Assembly (NCBI GenBank): GCA_022393335.1
Contig: JAJEKB010020949.1
Span: 1 to 64,000 of the forward strand
Length of the DNA: 64,000 nucleotides
Origin: Macrotrachela quadricornifera
Lineage: Eukaryota > Rotifera > Eurotatoria > Philodinida > Philodinidae
Direction: 5' to 3'
Position numbers and translations under genes: made by a program. Shown piece by piece: positions 1 through 11,481 of this stretch. The first letter of the stretch is position 1, and each line of letters starts with the position of its first letter. Below the pieces are notes generated by a model. That model was not told the origin of the DNA and did no database searches. It was given only the letters and a program-made list of their open reading frames with translations.

Positions 1-1830
1 AATTCTGATGTAAAGTATCGTTTAAATGTCATGCATTACCTAGTCTCCATTGACTGGATTTTTTTCAAGAAACCACAAGAAGTTCTGATATGGTTAAAAT
101 TTTTATCCACAATCCAAGCAGACAGGAAACGCCTAAAAAAGTACATAACGCACTCACGTTTTAGCAACTTTTCACCTTAATTTCTTCCAAATAATTACAC
201 ATAGAGTCCTGAAATTTAGTGCATAGATGCATACTACCAAGCTGTTTAATGTTCAAAATTTTTATCTTATCTCACTTCATGGTTGACATTTCACGATAGA
301 AATACATGTCGGTAACCCAGCCACATAAAAGGTCCTCTTTTTTTGGGTGGCACCAGAGATGGTTCATTTCCCACAATTCATAAAAGACAGGAGACGATTT
401 ATTTATGCCAAACTGTGGATTCCGTATCGTAATCACTAGCAACAACTTCATTTTTGATCGGAAGCAAAACACTAACCGAAACATGATAAGAGATAAATGT
501 AAATTTTCAAGCGATTTTTGCACAAGAACGCTTCATTTTGGCTGGCAACTAGTTTTCCTTTTCGAGGTATTTCAAAATAAACTGGATAGATCGACGCAGA
601 ATAGACGAAAAGCTTTTTAAAAACTTGAATTGAACACAATCCGTTCTACTATGAGAGAGAATTTTAGCTCTCAACTTTAGTAACGCTGAGCGACCGTTAC
701 GCGTAGACAAGCCGATAAATTGTTTTCATTTTGATGCATTGTATTTAGATTATTGAATTCTAACCGATTTTTAGTAATATTTATTCTTCGTTTCATTAAT
801 TTTCATTTATGTATATTTAAATCAATATTTAGTTTTACTCGATAAATGAACAGTCGAAATGAAAGATCATTTTTCTATTTTTGACACATTCAGTCATTTA
901 ACTAATAGGAATAACTCGTCAAAAAATGATAGAGGATAAAATAGTGAAGTTGTTAAAACAATTCTTTTGTATTTTTCATTTAGTTATATCATTTCACTTT
1001 ATTTCCTAATCTTATTCTATTTTTATAGATGTTAGTGTATAAGTGTTTTATTATGTATTCTGCGAAAAGAAAATAAGAATTTTTTTTTCTATTTTATTCA
1101 ATCAAACCTTGAAAGGTATTCGTAAAAAATATTTATTTTATTTTTATTATTTTTCAATATTAATCGTTTGATACAACACTAATTTGAAATCTACAAAACA
1201 TAGTATCAATTAAATACTTCATATCAGAAGTAACATAATGAAATGATAAAGATGTTGAATTATAACAATTCATTTCATTCTATACAATTATCAACATTTA
1301 TTTGACAATTAGAATTATTTTCATATATTTTTCTAGAGCATGTGTTGCCTATATTATCATTATCTCCTTTGTGTTCACTTCTTTCTCTCCCTTTGTTTGC
1401 ATATTATTCATCAGCCATATGTGTCTTATCTCCTTTCATTGTTCTTCTTTCTCCTCTATTATTTTTTTATATTTCTATATAAAGAGAAGAAAGAATAAAT
1501 CAGACAAATCGTACAAATATTCAATATTATAGAGCAAAATTTGGCTATTCATTTCAGGTACTGTTTAATTTAATATTTAAGAAAAATAAATGAGAAATAG
1601 TATGATCTATTTGTATTAAGAGTTTTTGAGTATATTTTTAATATTACATTCGCATCTATTGAAAATAGCTTCAGAAAAGACTAAAATTCTGAATTTCTAC
1701 GTCTGTTACCATGCTCATTCATCAATAAACTACTTTAGAGAAATGATACGATGCAAGCATCGATATCTATTGTTTAACAATCGAACCATTTCATTCAATA
1801 TTATTCAGTTTGTTATTTGTTTATTTTTTA
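1..1830. other. Gene-free AT-rich stretch
   Basis: I see no convincing coding exon, RNA gene or repeat. The short open frames here have low-complexity or random-looking translations. A polypyrimidine tract ending in TTTTTTAG at 1822-1831 lies just before the first ATG of the next gene and may be the acceptor of an intron in its 5' untranslated region. Confidence 0.5.
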
Positions 1831-1833
1831 GAT

Positions 1834-3902
1834 ATGCCTAATATAGGTTCATGTGCTGATATAACATGTGATGATGAACTAAAAGAATTATATGAATGTC
1901 ATTGTTGTTCAGATCTTGTTTGTTTATATCATTTAAATATACACATTGAAACAAGAAAAAAAAATAAACAGCAACCAGATAGTATTCGTAATGATTTAAA
2001 TATAGTAATGAATTCACTTAAATTAATTGTTGAAGAAAAATTAGAAATTATTGAACGTGAACAAAATTTGATTGAACAAGCAAAAAAAATTCTTGATGCA
2101 TCTAATAGTTCAATTGATGATTTACAAAATATTTTCAAAGAAATTCATCAAAGAATAGAATTAAATCATTCAGGTAAAAAACTATATTAAATAATTGTTT
2201 TTTTTCTCTATATTTTTCTTCTCTTTTTGATTATAGAAGAAAATACGATGAAAGTCGAATCATCATTACCAGAAACTAAATATCGTTCTTTTGTCTGTAA
2301 ATCTGATAAGAAAAATATGAATTCAAATGGTAAGATGAAATTTCTCTTTAAAAAAAAAAAAATTTTTGTTCGTTTCGATTAAATCTTAAACAGGGAGTTA
2401 GTCAAACTGATTAATCATCTTTCATGAGCTAATTTTTGACTATTCTACCGAATTTTTCATTTGTAAATGTTGTTTTTCGTCCTTAGCCTTATACATATTT
2501 AAATGGTGCAAATCCGTTCACATAGTTTCCTTCTGCGATTAAAAATAAAAGCTTTTAAAATACAAATTTTATTGTATATTTAGATGTAACAGATGAATTG
2601 GAAATCTCAAATAGTATGTTAAATTTTTTTTTTAACTTCACAAGAAAAACTAAGTATAATTGATTTAAGATGATGAACATCCAATAAGTATCGATCTTGA
2701 TTTTATTGATATTGCTTCATTTGAGTAAGTTTGTTTTTTAAAAAACAAAAAAAAAAGATTTGAAATTAATTATTTTTCTTTCTTTTAGTGAAACAGTCGA
2801 ATCTTTTCAGGTAAAAATAATTATATTCATTAACGAGTCAAACAGAGTCAGTTTTTGAATTGAAATATCAATTATTTCTTATTATTATAAAAATATGAAA
2901 TGAAATTTTGAAAAGATTAGAATGCATAGATTGAGTTTTGATGTGATTCAACAGATATTCTTTAGTTTTACCATTTAAAAAATGTTGTTTCTCAACAAAA
3001 TTTCGCTCTAAAACGAAGTGGTAAGAAATGATTAAACTAGAAATTATTGATAAATCAATTATGATTGAAACATCGAGTTTTAATAAAAAATCGATTTATT
3101 ATTATGTAGAAAAGCTGTATTACGCAATTCTTATGAGATTACAATGTGAAAGACGATATCATTGCAAGTATTTGAGAATGAAGGGTGGCTTTATAAAAAA
3201 AAATACTGAATTTTTTGAATATTTTAATTGATAATTAGTTAAATATAGCGTTTTTTCGAGAAATTGCTTTGGATTATACTATGGCTAGCATATTTTTACA
3301 CAAACCTCATTTTCAATCAAATATTATATAAAATCGGTCGAAATTAGTTCAAATATTCCTATGAAATAAATCTTACATAGTATTTAAACATTCGTTATAT
3401 TTTTTTTTAGGATGAACATGTAAATGAAATAGAAGATGAAGTTAAATTAACATCATATAGAGAAGTTGTTGATAAATGTCCATTAACATTTGATGGAGCA
3501 TATGGTCTTACTAAAGCAAATCATTCTATTGAATTTTGTGAATATGAAACAACTCGTCGAATCGAATTATATCTCCATTTTATATTCAAACATCGAATAA
3601 AAAAAAATTATGCTCAACGTTTAGTACAAGCTGTTGCTGATAATCAAGATCCTTGGAAAACAAAATTATTTGATGAAAATGAAGATATAGTTAATCATTT
3701 TTATAGAGTGCCATGTCCTTTTTTTAACGGACGAATTAATTCACTAGAATATAGTCAACAAAATATAAACACTCCACCATGTCGATATCGTTTAGTTGCA
3801 TTTCATAGATTATCACATCATTTACAAAGTACTCATAAGATTTCAAGATCATCGGCACAAAAATTTGTTGATGATTTCAAAAAGAAATCGAATAAAAAAT
3901 GA
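1834..3902 (+). CDS. Zinc-binding protein with N-terminal Cys/His cluster, coiled coil and tandem wide-spaced C2H2 modules
   Basis: I do not recognise a named gene. Six exons join with matching phases: 1834-2173, 2237-2329, 2584-2613, 2670-2724, 2789-2810 and 3411-3902, giving 343 residues. Every junction is GT-AG and the last exon runs in frame to a TGA. Residues 7-37 hold a B-box-like cluster (C7, C12, C22, C24, C25, C30, H33, H37). Residues of about 50-110 are charged and heptad-like, probably a coiled coil. The last exon holds two equivalent modules, C203-x19-C223-x12-H236-x4-H241 and C282-x21-C304-x12-H317-x4-H322. The order zinc cluster, coiled coil, C-terminal domain recalls TRIM/B-box adaptors, but there is no RING in view. 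ATG 1834 follows a splice-acceptor-like tract, so there may be an upstream 5' UTR intron. Nuclear or cytosolic location and any DNA or protein binding are inference. Confidence 0.75.
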
Positions 3903-4144
3903 TATTACTTTGCTTACATTTAATTCATGTTTGTTTATCTTTTTTTTTCTTATTAATCATAAAAATAAAGAATCCAATAGTTTGAAATAGATATTTAGGT
4001 TATTCTTTGGTAATTGGTATTAATGCTCAAATGGATTTTTTTCCTTCAAGTTAATAGATCGATAATAAAAAAACTAACGAGAAAACATACGTTGTTGGAG
4101 ACCACTCGTTCTCACGCTACACCTGAATAAGTCTCATGAGAAAG

Positions 4145-4665
4145 ATCCACGAATTGACAAGCCGCTTTTGAGCTGATGCTTTGCCCATAAATAGATCCAG
4201 TGAGACTACAAAAATCCTAAAAGGATAAATAGTTCTAGGTCGTTCCTCCAGAGTTATAGTCGTTTTACTTAAATTGTGACCTATGACAATGTATGTACAG
4301 AAAAACTGAATGGCAGTATGTTCGACATAAATTTTTGTCAATATATAGGTCTAATGATACCTAACATGCCCTAAAAATTTCAGCTCAAATTGATGTTTTC
4401 TGCATAAGATATTGCATTTCCAAAAAAAAGGATTGTGCCAAATCTTTACTGAAATATGAGTACGTTTTGGAAATTTCGTATCTTATGAAGGAAACATCAT
4501 TCAGTTTTTCTGTACACACATTGTTTTAGGTCAAAATTTAAGTAAAACGATTATAACTGGAGAGATGGAGGGTAAGTACTTATCCGTCTGCTCTTTTTCT
4601 AGTCTCATTGGATCTTACTTATAGACAAAATATCAGCTCAAAAGCGGCTTGTCAGTTGGTAGACT
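4145..4665. repeat. Imperfect foldback (inverted) repeat
   Basis: The left arm (about 4145-4422) reappears reverse-complemented at about 4469-4665. Matching landmarks are the segment containing GACAAGCCGCTTTTGAGCTG on the left and CAGCTCAAAAGCGGCTTGTC on the right, and GTACAGAAAAACTGA against TCAGTTTTTCTGTAC. The left arm has an extra insertion of about 70 bp. The loop is about 45 bp. No transposase frame is inside. It fits an aged MITE or foldback element. Confidence 0.7.
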
Positions 4666-5215
4666 TTTTCGTCAATTCGAACTTTGTTTGATTTAGTGTG
4701 ACAGCTTAAATGTTCACTAATACTATCAAATTACTATGAACACTGATTTCACAAGTAGACTTACGGTTTTTCTCGCAAGTAGTGGTATGTGAAATCTGAT
4801 CGACAAATACTTTTGGAAACGATTTGAGTGTAGTTTTTTTAATCTTACGATTCAAAGGTAAACAAAGAATTTTATTAATTCCTTATTCGTTATGCAGACG
4901 ACACTTTTCATATAGACCATTGAATATAACATTTACATTTTTTAACCACATCAGCTATTGATCTGCAAATTGGCGTACATATAGTTCTTGATGAACATAG
5001 ATCATTGGCAAAACCTGCTTCCTTAAAGTACAAGTTATAAAGCAGTTATAGTGTTAGTCCTGCACAGTTGCTATCTACGATTAAAATTTCATTAAAGTTC
5101 ATTGAGCCATTGTGGTACTAGACTCATTCTACTCTAGAATGAATATATAAGTCTGAAATTTGCAACATAGAATCCTAAATAGATGTAGACCATTCTCTAA
5201 AATTTTCAGAAATAA

Positions 5216-5790
5216 TTCATCTACTAGAGGAAAATGGCACTATAATGAAGATGTCGATGTTGTCATAGGTTTAGATGATCGGATACTCGAGCGAATAATG
5301 TAATCTTTCAGTCACATAAACAACATGTCTAGAAACACAATTCTATTCAGAAATATCATAAAAACGACACATCAACTTCTGCAGTTGGTTTTTTCTTGTC
5401 CTACTAATCGTTTTTAAGGTAACTTTTTTTTGTATTGTCATCGTCAGACTTACATTTACTCATTACTATTACGAAAATGTTAGGAAGACTCAGAACAGAT
5501 CTCATTTGTATAAGTAAACATCGTTTAAGTCTTCTATGTTAGCAAAACTTGTTGTTAACCATCCATTTTCAACAGTGTCAAATAACAAAGAAAAATGTTA
5601 TTATGATAAGGAAAAAAACCAACTGTAGAAGTTGATGTCTCTATTTTTGTGACGTTTTGTGATAGAATTGTGCTTCTAGATGTGCTACTTATGTGGTTCA
5701 AAGGTGATATTATTTGTTCGAGTATTCGATTATCTAGACTTATGACAACATCGACATCTTCATCATAGTGCCATTTTCCTCTAGTGAGTA
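5216..5790. repeat. Second imperfect foldback repeat
   Basis: The arm at about 5216-5405 pairs with about 5600-5790. Landmarks are TAGAGGAAAATGGCACTATA on the left against its near complement ending in CCATTTTCCTCTAG on the right, and CATCAACTTCTGCAGTTGG against CCAACTGTAGAAGTTGATG. The spacer of about 195 bp shows no coding sequence. The open frame on the minus strand across the right arm is a by-product of the repeat. Confidence 0.65.
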
Positions 5791-5799
5791 GGTGAACTG

Positions 5800-7320
5800 T
5801 GACGGGCAACGAGGCTCGTGGTCTATTGACTGAGGAAACAACACACAAACATGAGTATATATAGCTATGAAGAGAGGAAAGAGCATGACCGATGTGTAAT
5901 ATGGTCGGAAAGTGACCCTACGACCGGTATGAGGAACGATGACGGATAAAATCCGTTACATTATAATTTAACATTAATGAAATCTTGCGAAATTAAACTG
6001 AGAAAGAGAAATAAAGAATAGATATTCATAGAATAATGTTACGAATTGATTGATGACAAGAAAAATTAAGATTAATTAATTTAGATCTATCTATGATTAA
6101 TAATAAAAGAACTCACTAAGAATACTATTTTTGTTTGGCTCGGTTAATAATTGATAATAGCGAATATTAATCGACTTTCAAGCTATTGATATCTCCAATG
6201 GAAGCGAATTCTAAGACAGTAATGTAAAGAATTTAAAAGATTTTCAATACATTTGATTGGATTTCTTTCTTATGTGGCTTAGAATTCATAAGACAATAAA
6301 GTGTAGATTTGATTTTGAGATCATCAGCGATCGTATCCAAGTGTTAGCGATTTTCCTCAATCCATCTTTATAGCTGATCTTTGAGAATTTTAATAAGCTT
6401 CTATTGTACAAAAACAATCGAGTGGTCGAATAGTGGGCTTCGATGTGTTTCTTTCACCGAGTGCTTGCTAATTCGATAGAATTGGAATGCTCGAAAGAAA
6501 ACTAAATGAAAGAAAAGAAGATGCAACTCTTTAATTCGTTCAAAATGTTTTCACGCCAACTGAAATGCGAGTACTCGGAGGAAATCGACTGGCCGGTTAT
6601 TCAAGATTGAGGAGTACGCATTTTAACAGAACGGGAAAAACTTGATCGAAATGATTCTCGAGCAGTCGTCGTACCTATCGAAGGCCTTTTTAGATTTACT
6701 TGGGTATATGGCTCATGAGGTTAACGCTGTTTCAATAAAATGCTTAAATAAAAGAATGAAACACTACTGGATAGATGTTTTTCTTTTTTTTTCTCTCTTA
6801 AATGCATGTCCTAAAGAAAAGAAGAAATCATCAAAAAATGTATCTCATACGTTTGTTAAGCAAACATTAATATAAATCGTATATTTCAAAAATAAAAAAG
6901 ATTTTTAATCTTCAAATGTCAATCATCAAGAAGGTATTAGTTTGTGTTTAGATATTTATAATCGTAATCTTTTTCCTATTCGATTGTTGGACATTAGGAT
7001 ATTTTACTGGCTATACATATCAGAACGAAAGCAACATGGCTTTCATGGGATCAATGATTTCATATTACTTCAGATAGAGGACGCAGAACATACTATCATC
7101 AGATATAATCGAAAAATGAATTCATCATGACTACCTTTATCCAAAACTATAATACAAACTCATTTAAATAGTATAGATTCCATTTCAATAAAAGGTGATT
7201 GTCATCGACTAGATTTGTTTTTTTTTCTCTCGACCTTTCTTCCAAAAGTGAGTGTTCTTGTAATTTCACATTACACATAGGGATAGACCATTGATATTAT
7301 GCATGAAGAAAAGAAAAGTT
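5800..7320. other. Gene-free stretch
   Basis: No exon with recognisable protein character or splice structure was found. Short frames at 6642-6875 and 6942-7130 have no family signature and no supporting neighbours. Confidence 0.4.
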
Positions 7321-7349
7321 TATGTAAACTTCGGACATATTAGAAGACC

Positions 7350-7515
7350 CCTCTATTAGAGCTATGATGAAAAATGGTGCAAATTTGATCCAAATTTAGT
7401 TGAATCAGATGTACAAGAAGAAAATTATGATTCACAACATATTAAATAGATTGAATGTTCAACAAAGAAAATTCAACTCAAGCATGTCACGTTAAAAATC
7501 ATGTGGAAAAAGTAA
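7350..7515 (+). pseudogene. Decayed coding remnant, unknown family
   Basis: One frame starting near 7364 translates into compositionally normal protein, with the stretches EKWCKFDPNLVESDV and IECSTKKIQLKHV separated by a TAG and followed by a stop. No start codon or splice structure could be assigned. It reads as a fragment of a dead gene rather than chance, but the family was not identified. Confidence 0.25.
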
Positions 7516-8121
7516 AAATTTATTCTTTTTTTACTTGTTGTTTGAAATATGATTGCTTGGATAAACTGATTCTTCCATTACATGCAAGAAAACTTGTTTT
7601 TATTATGAACTATCATATAAGTATTTTTTGTGATTCATAACTTTGTAGAATAACGATATTCATTTTTAATTAGATTAGTCGAAGGTATTGTTAAATGTTC
7701 TAGTGAACAGAAGTTGAAAGACATAGAGAGTAACTGAATAATCAGCATAAAAAGATTTTATGACAATTCTTGTAGAAGACCCCCTGGGATTTTATGGACG
7801 ATACGACAGAATTAATATGTCCATAGCTGTATGTTGCACTGCATTAAAATCTATACTGAGACTTTTCTTTAGGAAATTGACAAATATGCAACAGCATATA
7901 TTTCATATCTATGATAGTTTTGTAGCACTCTCGACATAAAGGTTTTTCGTTACAATGAAACGTTGATGAAGTGTTCGATAAAGATTTCTTTAACACGAAG
8001 AATATAATGATTACACAAAAATTTTTAAGACGATGAAAAAACAAATAGGTCGATGCATATGAAGATGTCATATAATCAACAAAAATATTTTATACAACAG
8101 CTAAATTTACTAATTGATTCT

Positions 8122-8784
8122 TCATTGTGATTTGCAATTGCTAATGTTCTCCTTCGATTCTTGCTGTTTTTCGACTTTTAATGTATCTACACATTCTAAT
8201 TGTACAACTTTAGCATCCGGAATAATCTGTTTCACTCGAAAACCACTATAAGGATAAAATAGGACTTCTTGTTCATGTGGAAATTCCGAATAACTACTAA
8301 TATCTGTACGATATGTATAATCATCATTCGTTGCAGTGATTTCAAATAAATAATTGCCAAATCCATGTGCAATATCTTTGTCACGAGATGTACTAGAAAA
8401 TGTTGGCCACAGAAATAGAGCACCATCCTTATAGATGCTTCGAACAATACCAGAATCAATTTGAAGTCCTCGATAAACTTTCATCGTTTCCCATGTAAGT
8501 TTTTTTTTCATAGCTGTCCTTAGGCTATTAATATAGTCTACATGTTTCATTAAAGTATCACGATCATCAGCTAAAAGAGCTCGATTAATCTCACGATAAC
8601 ATGATCCTTCTCCTTCTTCCGTCCACTTCTGGAAAATTTTCGATCTTTTAATTTTTCTGTCCGGATTGTCCATACTTCTCACTGCTAGATAACCTGAACG
8701 ACGAGAACTTGGTAAATAACCGGGGTCTGTTGCAATTGTAAATCGAGCGGCAAAACGGTCGTCATCTAATAATAACGAAAGCAT
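8122..8784 (-). CDS. Arginine-type mono-ADP-ribosyltransferase (ARTC-like)
   Basis: A single open exon of 220 residues starts at ATG 8784. It carries the R-S-E triad of the cholera-toxin-like ART fold: VYRG with R105, the STS motif at 131-133, and EQE at 171-173 matching the ExE motif of arginine-specific enzymes. Such enzymes transfer ADP-ribose from NAD+ to protein arginines. The region around residues 60-92 has the YREINRAL and NSLRTAMKK pattern seen ahead of the fold in related proteins. No signal peptide or membrane segment is visible, so it is probably cytosolic. The C-terminal 20 residues are polar. An upstream exon cannot be excluded because the protein starts shortly before the domain. 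Expanded ART families of this kind are known in bdelloid rotifers. Confidence 0.82.
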   Translation of the reverse strand: MLSLLLDDDRFAARFTIATDPGYLPSSRRSGYLAVRSMDNPDRKIKRSKIFQKWTEEGEGSCYREINRALLADDRDTLMKHVDYINSLRTAMKKKLTWETMKVYRGLQIDSGIVRSIYKDGALFLWPTFSSTSRDKDIAHGFGNYLFEITATNDDYTYRTDISSYSEFPHEQEVLFYPYSGFRVKQIIPDAKVVQLECVDTLKVEKQQESKENISNCKSQ

Positions 8785-11192
8785 TTTTTGTTAGATATTA
8801 TATTTGTCGAAAATTGAGTATGGATAATTGTAACCTAAATAATAAGCATTTTCTCATAACTAAAATATTATTGGGGATATATATATATAACAGGTGTGGT
8901 GCGCATCCAATATGCGCACAAGTCGAATCTTATTTAATATGTTCGGCAAGCCAAACCTCAAAATTTGTCTGTCACGTGACTTCCTTGCTCAAGATAAGTA
9001 CATAGCTGTTTGCATGGGATAAGTATTTATTGTATGTAAGTCATGCATTGGACTTAAGAAAGCACAGCTGAATTTTATCAAGAGCTGAGTCGTTTTTTTA
9101 ATACAAAATTGAAGGAAAAAATTCAAAAGAAGTCTTTAGTGCTCAAGTGTTTAATATATTTTTGAACAAAAATTTAAGCGCATGAACAAGAATACCAAGT
9201 GATGGAATAAGAAAATGAAGCTGTTGAGCTCGCTATGAGATCTCGAAACTTGACTCAAGATGTGTCCCTATCACATGACTCTTTTGCTCGAAATATCCAA
9301 GTTTTACATACGCATCCTAAAAAATACTTAAATCGAGTAGGTATTTTTTCATATCTGTGTTCATATCCACATCCAATACATGAATAAAAGTTTATTATAT
9401 GACACAAATTATATAAAGTACTTACTTAGTAAATCTTGCGTATGAAATAAGGATTATAAAATAATCTTGTGCACTTTTATACTTTTCATGATGATAAGAT
9501 CAACAAGTGCTGAGTTTATTCCATGCGGTAATATTACAAATTTCGTCATGCTTAAATCACTGTTAACAACAGGGAAAATAATACAAAGTGTATTTCTTAT
9601 TAATGATCGTAAAGGTTTTTTTTTATTGTTGTAATGACATAAAATTTCATCAATGGATTTTTTCTTAACTTGTGCAATACTGCAATGCTTTATACCTGAC
9701 AACAGAACCGAACAATTTTTCTTTCATATGCAGGTAATTCATATATGAATACAACGTTACATGACTCATGCATGGAAAAAATCGAAACATCGATGGTTAC
9801 GATGGAAAAATTCATACTCTTACCCTTATCTGAGTCAAGTAATTTAGAATAGGAATGAACACACGTAATTTAGAAGACTTAAATAAGACTGTTGAGCTTT
9901 GTCAATAATTCTTTTTTCCAATAACAGACGCATGTTTAATTCGCGCCACATTTTATTTTAATGTGTATAAAATCTTATGTGTTACTACTTTCAAAGAGGA
10001 TTGACCACTATTAATTAGAAAAAGAATTTGTCAAACTTTAAAAATGTTTACATTATTTCAAAATCTTCGTGTACTCAAAAAGAAAGTATATAAAAATAGA
10101 GTATTGCTATATAATTTGAGTTGACATTTTAATCGTTATTAGACTTTGTGTGTATGTGTACTGTAAAATATTTTCAGTTTGAAGCATTAAAAGTAAAAAA
10201 AAGGATGATGACGCATAATATAGATGACAGCATGTTTCAGTATTTTTATCGTTTACTATTTGTTAACTAATAAAAGAACACATTTTGTGTGAGATGGGCA
10301 GAATTTAGTTGATTGTGTAAAAACAGAGCATTTTCATGGAATCTCAACCAGGCTTACCAAAGTTTTCTCAGATTTTAATGAAACTTCTAGTATTAATAGA
10401 GCTTTCAATTCTAAGAATTTTGATAAAAAATTGTTTTAAAAAGTTTTTTTTTCATAAAGATACATTGAAAACTTAGATTTTTCCCGATTTTGAGCTACAG
10501 TTTTTTGCGTTTTTCTCTATGAAATCAACATATGAATCATTATTCAATATCATATTCTGCTATCCTCTTGAAAAGACGCATCTTACCATGCAAAATTTGA
10601 TTTGAATTTTTAAAAAATTCAGAGGTTTTATTCGAATTTTGAGTCGGATTTATCTCTATGTTAGATTCCAAACTGCTTCAAAAAGTCGAATTGCACGATA
10701 TAATGCCATAGTCTGTCCATTTTTTGTTAGCTACTGCTATTTTACTCATATTTTTTTGATATAATGGAGATGTTAACGTACATATTTTGCCGATGGTTGC
10801 TGGCAATTAGGATGATATATTCAGCGTATATAAAGCTTTTAAAATGCCTCATCTCAGGGAAAAAATAGTTTGCTCATTATGAATGTTACCACTAATATTG
10901 TCAGGATATCGATTCTAAGACGACACATGTTTTTGTCCAAAACAGTACAAATTTTTAATCTATACTTTATGAGGAAGCATCTAATAAATCACTTGAAGAA
11001 GCACAATAAGGACTGTATGGGAGGACAAATAATCTGGCACTCGGCTTGTGGTAACTTTCGTAATATTTTGTCTGTCTTGTATTTATTATTAATAAAATTA
11101 TATTAATATGGAAGACGACCATGACAGACTAATCCAGTCATGTAATAGACATTCGAACTTATGAAATATTGATTATCAGAAAAAGATGTATA
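8785..11192. other. Gene-free stretch
   Basis: No supported gene. There is a short inverted pair GCGCAT...ATGCGC at about 8898-8917. The remaining sequence is AT-rich with no exon-like frames. Confidence 0.4.
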
Positions 11193-11264
11193 AGCAGTGT
11201 AGCTCAGTGGAAGAGCACTGGATTCATAACTCAGAGGACGGTAGATCAAAACTACTCACTGCTA
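11193..11264 (+). tRNA. Initiator tRNA-Met-like gene (anticodon CAT)
   Basis: A 72-nt cloverleaf can be drawn by hand. The acceptor stem AGCAGTG/CACTGCT is seven perfect pairs with an A1-U72 end and discriminator A. The D arm is GCTC-AGTGGAA-GAGC. The anticodon loop TTCATAA has CAT at 11225-11227. The T stem is GGTAG/CTACT with loop ATCAAAA. A1-U72, A54 and A60 are hallmarks of eukaryotic initiator tRNA, and the overall sequence follows that family. The A box TAGCTCAGTGG is intact. The usual three G-C pairs at the base of the anticodon stem are degraded here (G-C, G-T, A-C), so it may be a diverged or dying copy. Confidence 0.72.
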
Positions 11265-11273
11265 TCTTAAGTC

Positions 11274-11279
11274 TTTTTT
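11274..11279 (+). terminator. Pol III T-run terminator
   Basis: Six Ts lie 10 nt after the end of the tRNA-like gene, the expected place and form of an RNA polymerase III terminator. This supports a transcribed origin for the tRNA copy. Confidence 0.6.
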
Positions 11280-11481
11280 ATTATTGATCAATATTGCATC
11301 AGAATCGTCAGTAAGAAATAATATATACTTTCGTAATAACGTCGCCGAAAACGAGTATGTTTGTTCTGTTGCTTGTTATATTCATAATATTGACTAACTG
11401 TCAACCTCTTAAGTTGCGTAGAACTATGATATATAGTAAATAGGTTTTTTTTCTTTGTTATCGAATTCATGCGGGAAAAAA

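Noticed and set aside
5555..5848. 97-codon minus-strand frame
   Set aside because: It spans one arm of a foldback repeat and has no protein family features.
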